The translations under genes and the position numbers were made by a program. The notes beneath the pieces were generated by a model. That model did not search any database. It was given only the letters and a program-made list of their open reading frames with translations, and was not told where the DNA came from. Shown here piece after piece: positions 17,588-26,331 of a DNA stretch of 64,000 nucleotides (its first letter is position 1; each line of letters begins with the position of its first letter). This DNA is from 20CM-2-55-15 sp963738025. Lineage in GTDB: Bacteria; Acidobacteriota; Terriglobia; 20CM-2-55-15. Location: contig CAVTWA010000075.1 in NCBI GenBank assembly GCA_963738025.1, positions 1 through 64,000 on the forward strand, written 5' to 3'.

Positions 17588-19174
17588 TTAACGCGATGCG
17601 TTCGGTAAACCGAAAGAATAGACCCGGGAGCGCGTCGTCGTGAAATACACGCGGCCGTTGGAGACGGCGAGTCCGCTAAAGTGCGTCCAATCATCGACTA
17701 TGCTGCCGCTGTGGTAGAGCTGTTTGCCGGTGATTGCATCAAATGCGCGAAGCGATGCGTGCCCTGTAAATGCGGCTCTATCGCCTCTATTATTCCCGGC
17801 CCAACCCGCCTGCCGGGGGTTCTCTCCAGTGGAAACCGAGAAGACCACGCCGTTGGCCACGACCGGTGGATCCGGCACAGACATGGACTCCGATATCCAC
17901 ATCGGAAGCAGCGAAGGCGTTTCATTTTCGACGCCGAGTTGGAAAGCCATGATGCTTCCGCTTTCCTGCGTTCCGTAAATATTTTTGAATTTCGGTAGCG
18001 GCGTCGTGGGCGGCCCCCAGATGGGAACGTACAACCATCGTTGTCCCTGAGGATCTTCCCACGTCGCCATAGCGCCCCAGACACCGCGGCCATACAAGAG
18101 GACTTCGTCATTGGCCCAGCGCTGAGACACAAACAGCGGCGTTTGGTGATCTGCTCCACCGAGCGATTTGCCGTCCAGCAGGTACAGGACGCCTTCTTTG
18201 GCAATACCGGCGACGAGTTCCCAGGTTCTGAAGTTGAACACGAGCGGACTCGCCGATCCAAGATCCAGATCTTTCTCATTCAAGTACTGCCAGTTCTTCG
18301 GGGTGAAGTAGTCGACAATTCCCATCGTCTTGGGGTCGAAGATCATGAAGGATTCCCCGAACAAGTTGCTCGATGGATCAATCGCCCCATCCGCCGTCAT
18401 CACATAAATTCCGCGGGATCCGACGGTCGTGCCGCCGCGGCCCCACGCTCCGTTCGGCCGGCCGGTGCTGGTGTTGAACTTCTTCTTCGGATGTGCGGGA
18501 TCCCTCACATCGATGGAAGCCAGCTCGGCCGCAGGAAGTGCCGTGCTTCCCGCCTCGCCGCCGCAGCCGCGTCCAAACGTGGTAACAATGACGCCATCGA
18601 TGAGGTTGAGGCTCCAGTCGCGGACGAAGGGAGTTACGAAATCAACCGGCGCCATTCGGTCGGATCCATCGGCAAGACTTAAGCCTCGAAGCTTGCCGTC
18701 GCTGGTCAGCACATAAATGATTCCAGCGGCCTTGTCGATGACCGGCGTCGCGTTCTGTGTATTCGGGCAGCTGACGCTCGCGTTTTGCCGGGGTCGCAAC
18801 GTATTGGGAAATTTCTTTTGCCACACGACTGCCCCGGAAGCTTCATCCAGCGCGTACACAATATCGGCGCTGCCGGCAACGTAGATCAGATTCTTGCGGC
18901 CCTGAGCTGTAGCGATATTCTCGGCGACGAGCGGGGCAGTGAGTGCGGACAAAACCGTGTCGCTGGATGGATTGTCGAGTTGCGCCATCCACTTCAATTC
19001 CATTTTGGCGACATTATCCTTGGAAAGGATTGTTTCGTTCTTCGCCCACCCGGCGCGGTCAGGAGCACCACCCCAGGTGAGCCAGTCATGAGAAGTGGCG
19101 CTGCTCTGGGCCAGGCACAGAATGGGCAGCAGCGCAAGGACCAGAGCCGAAGTTTTCGCCGGCGTCAGTTTCAT
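17588..19174 (-). CDS. exported PQQ-binding-like beta-propeller protein
   Basis: A 528-residue protein with signal peptide (LVLALLPILCLAQ) and repeated propeller blades: GSADIVYALDEASGAVVWQKK, IYVLTSDGKLRGLSLADG, ITGKQLYHSG. Blades of this type bind pyrroloquinoline quinone in alcohol dehydrogenases, but no CxxCH heme motif is present and the family also contains non-enzymatic BamB-like proteins. A Cys-rich GRGCGGEAG segment lies mid-chain. Start taken at MKLTPAKTS; no strong Shine-Dalgarno sequence is seen, and the start is only 7 bases from the end of the receptor remnant, suggesting the two were one transcription unit. Function as a periplasmic dehydrogenase is plausible, not shown. Confidence 0.75.
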   Translation of the reverse strand: MKLTPAKTSALVLALLPILCLAQSSATSHDWLTWGGAPDRAGWAKNETILSKDNVAKMELKWMAQLDNPSSDTVLSALTAPLVAENIATAQGRKNLIYVAGSADIVYALDEASGAVVWQKKFPNTLRPRQNASVSCPNTQNATPVIDKAAGIIYVLTSDGKLRGLSLADGSDRMAPVDFVTPFVRDWSLNLIDGVIVTTFGRGCGGEAGSTALPAAELASIDVRDPAHPKKKFNTSTGRPNGAWGRGGTTVGSRGIYVMTADGAIDPSSNLFGESFMIFDPKTMGIVDYFTPKNWQYLNEKDLDLGSASPLVFNFRTWELVAGIAKEGVLYLLDGKSLGGADHQTPLFVSQRWANDEVLLYGRGVWGAMATWEDPQGQRWLYVPIWGPPTTPLPKFKNIYGTQESGSIMAFQLGVENETPSLLPMWISESMSVPDPPVVANGVVFSVSTGENPRQAGWAGNNRGDRAAFTGHASLRAFDAITGKQLYHSGSIVDDWTHFSGLAVSNGRVYFTTTRSRVYSFGLPNASR

Positions 19175-19181
19175 TTGTTTT

Positions 19182-20591
19182 TCAGAAGTTGAATCGGAGT
19201 TGCCCGTGGAAGTTCCGCTCTCCACTTTTGGTATTGGCCACGCCGAAGGTGCCCGCCGCTAGTGAAGGCGCGCCCGTCGTGATGATGCCATTGTTGTTGA
19301 AACCGGGAAGCGGATGATTGAGAACGTTCGTGGCGTCCACCCGGATCTGGAAACTACGCGATTCGCCGGCACGGATCGTCTTGCTTGCACTCATGTCCAG
19401 AGTCCATACGCCAAAACCTTTGAAGTTGCCAAAGCCCAGGTTGCCGACTTCCCCGGTCTTGGATATTTCAACATCACTTCGCCCGGCGTCCCGTCGGAAT
19501 TGGCTCTAGCTAACGCCACGATCGTGCATGGACCGCCATTGAGGCTGCTCCGGTTTGTGCCCATCTTGTCTCCTTGAGTGACCATGCTGGCATCCGTGCA
19601 TTGCGGGTCGGCGACGCTGGTGAACGAGCTGGGGTAAAGCGTTCCGGAATTGGCGCCGCCGTAAGCCACCGTGTACTGATTGTTGTTTCTCCAGGGCTTC
19701 TGCGTACTGTTATGCACAACGCCGGTGGCGGTCTCGGTAAACGGTGTGTGGTTATTCACCCAGGTATTGGCGTCCAGTGCACTGTTGCGGACATACCAGG
19801 CCGCCGAACCGTTGTATCTGTTCGTCCCCGAACGCGTGCGGATCTGGATTTGCGCATTCCCGCGCCCGAGCTCAGCATCCACCGGAGAGGTAACTAGCCG
19901 GACTTCTCCCACCAGGTCCGGAAGCAGCGTTGTGTCAGACAACAGGTCTCTGCCTTTCCCCGCTATTGCCGTGCCGCCCAAGGTGCTGCCGGCAGCATAT
20001 CGGCCGTCGTTGATGCTCAGGCCGTCTCGAGTGACATTGATCGTATCGAGATTCAGGCCATTGACCGTGTCGAACGATGTATTACCGGTGGGACTGATGG
20101 CCATGCCCGGCAAAGCCGTGAGCAGATCGAGCACGTTATTTCCGACAACCAGCATGCTCTCGATCTTGGCTTGGGTCAACACATCGCTGACGGATGCCGA
20201 AGATTGCGTCAAAAGGGACTCTGCATCAACGGTAACTTCTACTGTCTGTGATGCCCGGCCGACTTCGAGCGTGAAGTTCACGCGCACCTGGCCGGCATAG
20301 GGCAACTCGGCCTTACGGCCTCTGTACGGCCTTCTTGAAGCCGGGCAATTCGGCAGACACCTCGTAGGTTCCGGGCTGCAGAACAGGGAAGCTGTATACT
20401 CCAGATTCATTCGTGACCTGGGTAACCGTCACATTCGTGTCGATATTTTTCGTTACGATAGTCACACCGGGGATCAAAGCTTTGGTTGGATCTTCCACGC
20501 TTCCACCCAACGACGCGTTGCCCGTCTGCGCAAGTGCGCTCGCCGTCACCACGGCCAGCAGCAGCGCTACCGTTAATAGCATCTGCCTCAT
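19182..20591 (-). pseudogene. Oar-like TonB receptor with internal deletion and two frameshifts
   Basis: The start (ATG 20591, GGAGGAG upstream) encodes a signal peptide and the carboxypeptidase-regulatory domain (GGSVEDPTKALIPGVTIV, GVYSFPVLQPGTYEVSAELPGF). A first frameshift at about 20315-20340 moves to the plug (FTLEVGRASQTVEVTV, LLTALPGMAISPTGN). After the plug (AAWYVRNSALDANTW, NNQYTVAYGG) the sequence jumps straight to the last barrel strands (VADPQCTDASMV). About 550-650 barrel residues are therefore missing compared with normal receptors of about 1,050. A second shift in a GGGG run near 19445 precedes the genuine C-terminus (RVDATNVLNHPLPGF, ending QLRFNF). It cannot form a normal barrel. 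Confidence 0.8.
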
Positions 20592-20808
20592 CACGGCTCC
20601 TCCAGCCAGACTTCGACTGATTTGTTTTGTGAACTTGTCTCGCGGAATTTACACGAGCTCTCTTTCGACGTAAAGCTGGAATCTCTAGTCTCGAGTCCGC
20701 GACTTATTCGTTCGACACAGTCGTCTTATGTATTTCCGGATTTAGCTGAGGGATGCTAATGCGGACCACCACACCTGGAGCGAATCTCAAGCCCGAAGCC
20801 GTCCGAGT

Positions 20809-21909
20809 TTACGGACGAGCCTTGTAGGTTTTGCTGAAACCGTTTCGCGTGTTGGTGACTGAAAACGTGCCGTCCTGTCTAGCGGACACCTTGATCAAAT
20901 AGGCCGGCGAGTGTGCCGCCGCGCCGCCGCCACCTCGTGGCGCCGGACCTTGGGCTGTCAGAACGCCGGCGATGGCGGCATTGTCCTCCACATTTGCCAC
21001 AAACGTTGCCGCCGAGTTGTCGAGTCCGACGTTATACGACCAGTGCAACTGCCACAGGTCCTCCAGGCCGGGAGATTCGTACAGAACGTGAAATGTATCT
21101 GCTTCGCCACCTTTGCGAGTACCGTTGTTCATTACTGCAACGCGCGGCTGCAAAGCGTGCACCAGCGCAGGAGATCCGGATTTCGCCAGGCCGTGATGCG
21201 AAGTCAGGTACACGTCTACCGTACCGATACGGTTTGTCGGACACATCAAGTCGAGCTCACCGTTCCAGGTGAGATCGCCAAGGTCGGCGGTTCGGAAGCG
21301 GCCGTACGTCATAATAAAGCCGGCCGATTCGCCGTTGTCGGTGTCCGTGTACCCGCTCTCGTCTTTCGGCTTCACATCCATGCATGCCGCGTTCGGCCGG
21401 CCGCCGCCCGGAAGATTCGACCGGATGAATTGATTAGCGGAGGCCACAGCCGTAATATCAAGTCCCGTCATCTTCACCTTATCGCCCGGCTTCACGACGG
21501 TTCGTTTTCCCTGGCTCAATTCTTCGTAGGACGACAGGAACGCGGCTGAAACGATCCGGTCGCTGGGGTGAGGCTTGCCGTGATCGTAGAAGTGCATCAT
21601 CGGTACTTGCTTAGCCAGTGCCAGCAGCGCGCCAACGTGGTCGCCGTGATAATGCGTGGTCCACATGTGATCGATGCGCTTGACGCCGGCATTGTTCAGC
21701 GTTTCGACGATACGGCCGAGATCCCGGTCGCCGGCGTTGCCGGTATCGACCAGCAACGATTCGCCCGTGGGGCCGACAAATAGCGTCGACTGGCCCCCCT
21801 CGGTATCGATGTAGTAAATGTTCAGCGTCCCAGTTCCACTTCCCGTCTGAGCCAGCAGTGCCAATACGCCGGCGGTGAGAAACAGTCCCGTTAGGATGAC
21901 AGCACGCAT
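20809..21909 (-). CDS. exported ComEC-type MBL-fold hydrolase
   Basis: A 366-residue protein with signal peptide (LTGLFLTAGVLALLAQ). The metallo-beta-lactamase fold is of the kind seen in the ComEC/Rec2 C-terminal domain: LNIYYIDTEGGQSTLF, LLVDTGNAG, the metal motif THYHGDHVGAL, TADLGDLTWNGE, TSHHGLAKSG and VMNNG. A stand-alone secreted version may act as a nuclease, phosphodiesterase or lactonase; which one is unclear. Near the C-terminus is a short Pro/Gly-rich insert (APRGGGGAAAHS). AAAGGAGT precedes the ATG. It is separated from the receptor remnant downstream by 217 bases and has its own promoter, so it is probably monocistronic. Confidence 0.82.
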   Translation of the reverse strand: MRAVILTGLFLTAGVLALLAQTGSGTGTLNIYYIDTEGGQSTLFVGPTGESLLVDTGNAGDRDLGRIVETLNNAGVKRIDHMWTTHYHGDHVGALLALAKQVPMMHFYDHGKPHPSDRIVSAAFLSSYEELSQGKRTVVKPGDKVKMTGLDITAVASANQFIRSNLPGGGRPNAACMDVKPKDESGYTDTDNGESAGFIMTYGRFRTADLGDLTWNGELDLMCPTNRIGTVDVYLTSHHGLAKSGSPALVHALQPRVAVMNNGTRKGGEADTFHVLYESPGLEDLWQLHWSYNVGLDNSAATFVANVEDNAAIAGVLTAQGPAPRGGGGAAAHSPAYLIKVSARQDGTFSVTNTRNGFSKTYKARP

Positions 21910-21935
21910 GTCCGGTACTCCTTTGTTGGACGCGG

Positions 21936-21941
21936 ATTATA
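21936..21941 (-). promoter_or_regulatory. -10 element TATAAT for the ComEC-type MBL gene
   Basis: TATAAT on the minus strand, 26 bases upstream of the ATG at 21909. The spacing resembles the -10 elements at 9768 and 16363. No convincing -35 hexamer. Confidence 0.4.
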
Positions 21942-21980
21942 CGTCGTTTTGGAATCTGAATGCCTGATCAGCGAGACCCA

Positions 21981-22157
21981 TCATAGTTCAACATGAACGG
22001 TCTCCTTCAAACCCAAGGCACACAGCCACGAAAACACCGAAAGGCCGGCTGCGTAAATTGTGATGGCCCATGAATTCTGGAACGTGCTGTAGAGGGCGGT
22101 TGCGGCAAAAGGCGCGATCGCTCCGCCGAGGAGAGTGTGAGGTGTATCGTACCTGAC
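21981..22157 (-). pseudogene. C-terminal stub of an MFS transporter
   Basis: The last 58 residues of a reading frame match the end of metabolite:H+ symporter-type MFS proteins: LLGGAIAPFAATALYSTF, a membrane helix, and the terminal ALGLKETVHVEL. Nothing upstream in any minus-strand frame continues the transporter, so about 370 residues are lost. The fragment probably marks an old deletion between the MBL and esterase genes. The rest of the 21910-22255 gap holds the promoters of the two flanking genes. Confidence 0.55.
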
Positions 22158-22210
22158 GCACTCGATTACCATGCGATCAATTTCGGCATAATCTATTATG
22201 TATTCGTGTG

Positions 22211-22251
22211 TATAATCCCCTGCACCAACAGCATCCTTTATATATAGGAGG
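22211..22251 (+). promoter_or_regulatory. -10 element and strong RBS of the esterase gene
   Basis: TATAAT at 22211-22216 and AGGAGG at 22246-22251, the latter four bases before ATG 22256. The AGGAGG fixes this ATG as the start rather than the in-frame ATG at 22208. The leader is AT-rich (TTTATATAT) just before the ribosome site. Confidence 0.5.
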
Positions 22252-22255
22252 ACCG

Positions 22256-23275
22256 ATGACTTCACTTTCTGTAAGGAAGGCGGCAGTGATTACTGCGCTG
22301 GCCTCAGGATTCCTGCTTGCTTCGACACAAATTCAATTCGCACAACAACCCGGTCAACAACCGGGAGCAGGCGCTGCGGCTCCAGCCGGTCAACGCGGTG
22401 GGCGCGGAGCTGTCGATCCTCGTGTTCAGCAGCGCAATTACGTTTTCCAGGACACGGGTGAAACCCTTCCCTATGCTGTGTTTGTTTCCTCGAAGGTGAG
22501 TAAGGATAAAAAGAATCCACTCATCGTTGCGCTTCACGGGCTGGGCGGCGATCAGAACACGATGATGCGCGCGAATGCGCTGCAGTTGGCGGAAGATGGT
22601 GGCTACATTATGGTCGGCCCGATGGGTTATAACTCCGGCGGCTGGTATGGAGCTCCTGCAAGGTTCGGAGGCGGGGGCGGCCGTGGCGGGCGTGGAGGAC
22701 CTGGAGGTCCGCGCGGCGCTAACGGAGCGCCTCCCACTGGCGCGCCTCCGGCTGGAGCATCTCAGGGCGCACCCGCAGCAGGACGAGGCGCATTTCCGCC
22801 CGCATCCACGGCCGGAGGAAGTGCGCTGACGGATCCCGAGAAACTCCATGCAGCCAGCGAAAAGGACGTGATGAAAGTTCTGGATATGATCCGCAAGGAA
22901 TTTAATATCGATGCAAACAGGACTTACCTCATGGGCCATTCGATGGGTGGCGCCGGTTCGGTCTATCTTGGCGTGAAATATGCGTCGATCTGGGCGGCCG
23001 TCGGTGCTGAAGCTCCTGCGACTGCGCCTGCGGGTCTCACTCCCGATAACTACAGCCTCGAACCGGCAAAGAACATTCCGATGATCATCGTTCAAGGCGA
23101 CATGGACACATTGGTCCCCGTTGCCGGCACGCGACTGTGGATCGAGAAGATGAAGGACCTGAAGATGACGTATCAGTACGTCGAAGTTCCGGGAGGCGAT
23201 CACGGAAGCGTGCTCACCAGCGGAGCTCCCGATATCTTTGCGTTCTTCGCCAAACACACCAAATCTTCCCGCTAA
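22256..23275 (+). CDS. exported PHB-depolymerase-like esterase, paralogue of 11648-12631
   Basis: A 339-residue alpha/beta-hydrolase. Signal peptide about 1-29. Core motifs: LPYAVFVSSKVSKDKK, PLIVALHGLGGDQNT, GHSMGGAGSVY (nucleophile Ser), VQGDMDTLVPV (Asp) and PGGDHGSVL (His). Between about 140 and 190 lies a long Gly/Arg- then Pro/Ala-rich insert (GGGGGRGGRGGPGGPRG and APPTGAPPAGAS), longer than the matching insert in the paralogue. Probably removes feruloyl, acetyl or similar groups from plant material, or cleaves polyesters. A 14-bp-stem hairpin follows the stop codon. Confidence 0.86.
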   Translation: MTSLSVRKAAVITALASGFLLASTQIQFAQQPGQQPGAGAAAPAGQRGGRGAVDPRVQQRNYVFQDTGETLPYAVFVSSKVSKDKKNPLIVALHGLGGDQNTMMRANALQLAEDGGYIMVGPMGYNSGGWYGAPARFGGGGGRGGRGGPGGPRGANGAPPTGAPPAGASQGAPAAGRGAFPPASTAGGSALTDPEKLHAASEKDVMKVLDMIRKEFNIDANRTYLMGHSMGGAGSVYLGVKYASIWAAVGAEAPATAPAGLTPDNYSLEPAKNIPMIIVQGDMDTLVPVAGTRLWIEKMKDLKMTYQYVEVPGGDHGSVLTSGAPDIFAFFAKHTKSSR

Positions 23276-23288
23276 ATCCGTTCGACTA

Positions 23289-23323
23289 TCCGTCGTGAAT
23301 CGCCAGCCGCGATTCACGACGGA
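23289..23323 (+). terminator. 14-bp perfect hairpin between esterase and PQQ genes
   Basis: Arms TCCGTCGTGAATCG (23289-23302) and its exact complement (23310-23323) flank a 7-base loop. There is no T-run after it, and the ATG of the PQQ gene comes 7 bases later. It may stabilise the upstream mRNA end, attenuate readthrough, or hide the ribosome site of the next gene. Confidence 0.5.
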
Positions 23324-23329
23324 ACGACT

Positions 23330-25288
23330 ATGAAGAGACCGATCGGACTCCTGCTCCTTTATCTGACTATTAGCGCCTGTCCTGTTGTCGCCGCCGCGCA
23401 ATCGGAAAGCGCGGGGGTTGCCCAATATTTCAACAATTGTGCGTCATGTCACGAACGCACGGACTCCTCGCATCAGGCTCCTCCAACAGCCATCTTGAAG
23501 CAGATGACGCCCGAGCATGTGTTCGACGTCCTCACTAACGGCTCGATGCGCAGCAACGCCGCCGCGCTCAGCGAGGCGGACAATCGTCTGATCGCCGAGT
23601 GGGTCGGCGGGAGGAAGATGGATGACCAGTCGGTGGGCGCAGCCGACAAAATGACGAACCTCTGCTCCAGTCATCCGCCGGTGCGCGAATCCAACGCCGC
23701 TGCCTGGAACGGCTGGGGCGCCGATCTTCGCAACACGCGATCTCAGACCGCAGCCGCCGCAGGATTGACGCCTGCACAAATCTCGCGGCTGCAATTGAAG
23801 TGGGCGTTCGGATTTCCCGGCGCGACGGCGCTCTATTCTCAAACGGTATACGACGGGCGGCTTTATGTGAGTTCCAATGCCGGTTACGTCTATTCGCTCG
23901 ACGCCGGCTCCGGCTGCGTGCACTGGGCCTTCCGCGCACAGGCCGCCGTCCGCAGCAGTTTCACCATCGGCCGGCTCAGCCGAACCAATGCGCGACTCGC
24001 GGTCTTCTTCGGCGATATTCGTGGAACAGCGTATGCACTCGATGCCTCGACGGGCGCAGTCATCTGGAAGACACTGACGGATTCCCATCCGCTCGCCCGC
24101 ATCACAGGGACTCCAGCCTTGAATGATGGACGTGTGTACGTGCCCGTCGGTTCGCTCGAAGAACCAGAGGCCGGCCAGGCGAACTACGCCTGCTGCACAT
24201 TCCGAGGATTGGTCGCCGCCCTCGATGCCGCCACCGGAAAAGAAGTGTGGAAGACCTACACCATTCCCGAAGTGGCGAAAGTTGTCGGCAAAAACTCGCT
24301 GGGCAAAGACATGCTGGCGCCGGCCGGCGCCGATGTATGGACGACGCCAACGCTCGATGTGAGACGGCGCGCGCTTTACATCACAACCGGCAATGCATTC
24401 TCCGGTACTCCGTCCACTGCGAATGCCGTGATGGCTCTCAATATGGACACAGGCAAAGTGCTGTGGACGATGCAAGCCCTGGCGGCCGATGTCTGGCACA
24501 ACGGTTGTGTTCAGAATGTTCCGGGACGTGGCGGCGGAAGAGGACGCGGTGGCGCACCGCAAGGCGCGCCTGCCGGCGGGCGAGGTGGCGGCGAGGGACG
24601 CGGGAACGCTTACCCGCCAGAAAACTGTCCACCGCAGGATATTCTCGGTCCCGACTGGGACTTTGGCGCTCCTCCGGCGCTTGCACGGATGTCCGACGGA
24701 CGCGATATCCTCATCGCCCCGCAGAAGCAGGGACTGATCTGGGCAATCAACCCGGACACCGGACAAGTGCTCTGGAAACAGGACGTCGCTCGCGAAATCG
24801 ATGGCGGCCGCGGCGAGACTCTCTTTGGGGGTGCCGTCGATAGTGAACGGGCATACTTCGGGCTGACCAGCAGCGGACACGTTGCTCTCGACTTAAAGAC
24901 CGGAGTGGAACTCTGGTGGATGCCGGCCACGCCGCCGGCCGGACGGCAGAATCAGCGGGGGATCGTAGGTGCCGTCACCTTGATTCCGGGCGCTCTGTTG
25001 TCCGGCGCCCGTGACGGTATGGTCCGTGCGGTGTCGTCGCGGACCGGGCAGTTGCTCTGGGAGTTCGACACGGCGCGCGAATTCACGACGGTGAATGGCG
25101 TCGCTGCGAAGGGAGGTTCGGTCGCATCGGGCGGTCCGATTGTCGCCAATGGAATGGTGTTTATCGGCTCGGGTTATCCCGGCTTTCAGAACGGCCAGCC
25201 CGGGAACGTGCTGCTGGCGTTTGCACCCGCGGTCCGGCTCGATGTGTTTGCGGATGAAAGGAACCGGAAAGCGGCGGAGAGGAAATGA
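23330..25288 (+). CDS. PQQ-dependent dehydrogenase with N-terminal cytochrome c domain
   Basis: A 652-residue periplasmic quinohemoprotein. Signal peptide 1-23, then a small cytochrome c domain with CASCH (Cys37, Cys40, His41) and a later Met-rich stretch (NGSMRSN) as a possible axial ligand. The beta-propeller follows: LQLKWAFGFPGATALYSQ, GYVYSLDAGSGCVHWAF, VWTTPTLDVRRRALYITTGNA, GLIWAINPDTGQVLWKQD. The heme-first order and motifs recall polyvinyl-alcohol dehydrogenase. A Gly/Arg-rich insert (about 400-425) interrupts a blade. Likely oxidises an alcohol or polyol and passes electrons through its heme. The stop overlaps the next gene's ATG by 4 bases. Confidence 0.87.
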   Translation: MKRPIGLLLLYLTISACPVVAAAQSESAGVAQYFNNCASCHERTDSSHQAPPTAILKQMTPEHVFDVLTNGSMRSNAAALSEADNRLIAEWVGGRKMDDQSVGAADKMTNLCSSHPPVRESNAAAWNGWGADLRNTRSQTAAAAGLTPAQISRLQLKWAFGFPGATALYSQTVYDGRLYVSSNAGYVYSLDAGSGCVHWAFRAQAAVRSSFTIGRLSRTNARLAVFFGDIRGTAYALDASTGAVIWKTLTDSHPLARITGTPALNDGRVYVPVGSLEEPEAGQANYACCTFRGLVAALDAATGKEVWKTYTIPEVAKVVGKNSLGKDMLAPAGADVWTTPTLDVRRRALYITTGNAFSGTPSTANAVMALNMDTGKVLWTMQALAADVWHNGCVQNVPGRGGGRGRGGAPQGAPAGGRGGGEGRGNAYPPENCPPQDILGPDWDFGAPPALARMSDGRDILIAPQKQGLIWAINPDTGQVLWKQDVAREIDGGRGETLFGGAVDSERAYFGLTSSGHVALDLKTGVELWWMPATPPAGRQNQRGIVGAVTLIPGALLSGARDGMVRAVSSRTGQLLWEFDTAREFTTVNGVAAKGGSVASGGPIVANGMVFIGSGYPGFQNGQPGNVLLAFAPAVRLDVFADERNRKAAERK

Positions 25289-26319
25289 ACTGTACGGTAC
25301 GGGGTTTAATCATAATTTGCGCGTCTGCGGCTGCAATTGGCGCCCAAACGGTGTCCTCCCGGAGCGCCGTCACGAGTGCGTGCCATGTGAGCCCCATCGT
25401 TTCGGACCTGGACAAATCGGCGCAATTCTATCGCGACGTTATCGGGCTCGATCTGGTCCCGCCGCCCCCAGCCGGACGATTACCCTGGGACACAGATCCG
25501 GGCCATCTGGATCTTCACGGGTTACCGCAAGCACGCCTTCGCTTTATCGGTGCACGCATGAGGGGCGTGTTCTGCGGCGTTGAACTCGTCGAGTTTTCGG
25601 GCATCGATCGACGGAAGGTCTACCGCCGCTTGCAGGATCCTGGCGCCGCGATGCTGATCCTTCTTGTTCGGGATATCGACTCGATCTTCTCGCGCCTCAA
25701 AGCGGCAGGTGTAGCAGTCCTCACGAAAGGCGGAGCGCCAATGTTTGTCGGGCCGTCGAAGACGGCTCGCGGGGTGATTGTTCAGGATCCCGACGGTCAT
25801 CCGATCGAACTCGCACAACTCGAACCGACTCCTCCAACAGCAGCCGCGGCTGACAGTAACGTGATCGGCATTCGCCTGCGAATTACGGTGAGAGACAGCG
25901 ACAAAGCCGCAAGCTACTATCGGCAAACGCTCGGTATTGAGATGAAGCCCGGCGCTTTCACGAAAGACGAAAGTGTGATGGCAATGATGGGATTTCCTGC
26001 CGCGGGCGAATATCGCGTGCGGACCGCGGCGTTGCCCGGTTCGCTGGTGTTGGAACTGATCGAGTTTAGAGGAGTGGGAGAGACGAAGTCCATTTCGTCG
26101 AGGGTGCAGGATCCAGGTTCATATCGTCTTCAGCTGAACGTTCGAGATATTGACCAAAGTCTCGCGGCCCTGAAACACGCGGGGGCGCGCGTCATTTCGA
26201 CGAGAAGCGTGCCAGTCCAGATGACTTTCGGGGCGGATCCATGGCGTCTTGCCGTGGTGCAGGATCCGAACAATCTTTTTCTTGTCGTTCAACAACGCCT
26301 GGCTCGCCAGGCGAACTGA
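25285..26319 (+). CDS. exported two-domain VOC (glyoxalase-fold) protein
   Basis: A 344-residue protein overlapping the PQQ gene by ATGA, so translationally coupled. A signal peptide precedes two VOC modules: the first (about 33-180) with VSPIVSDLDKSAQFYRDVIG and VQDPDGHPIELAQLE, the second (about 190-340) with IRLRITVRDSDKAASYYRQTLG, LQLNVRDIDQSLAALKHAG and VVQDPNNLFLVVQ. VOC proteins use paired beta-alpha-beta modules around a metal; members isomerise lactoylglutathione, cleave catechols or bind drugs. Some usual metal ligands (His/Glu) are present (SPIV region His, PIELAQ Glu), but the reaction cannot be assigned. Coupling to a dehydrogenase suggests handling of its product. Confidence 0.82.
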   Translation: MNCTVRGLIIICASAAAIGAQTVSSRSAVTSACHVSPIVSDLDKSAQFYRDVIGLDLVPPPPAGRLPWDTDPGHLDLHGLPQARLRFIGARMRGVFCGVELVEFSGIDRRKVYRRLQDPGAAMLILLVRDIDSIFSRLKAAGVAVLTKGGAPMFVGPSKTARGVIVQDPDGHPIELAQLEPTPPTAAAADSNVIGIRLRITVRDSDKAASYYRQTLGIEMKPGAFTKDESVMAMMGFPAAGEYRVRTAALPGSLVLELIEFRGVGETKSISSRVQDPGSYRLQLNVRDIDQSLAALKHAGARVISTRSVPVQMTFGADPWRLAVVQDPNNLFLVVQQRLARQAN

Positions 26320-26331
26320 TCAGGGGCAACA

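Noticed and set aside
20640..20700. CpxR site upstream of the second receptor remnant
   Set aside because: TTTAC and GTAAA half-sites are too far apart and inverted, unlike the direct repeats at the two accepted boxes.
22304..23425. 373-residue frame on the minus strand
   Set aside because: Antisense to the PHB-type esterase gene and runs into the PQQ gene; no family motifs.
23444..24880. 478-residue frame on the minus strand
   Set aside because: Lies antisense to the PQQ dehydrogenase, Arg/Gly-rich shadow with no domain or ribosome site.
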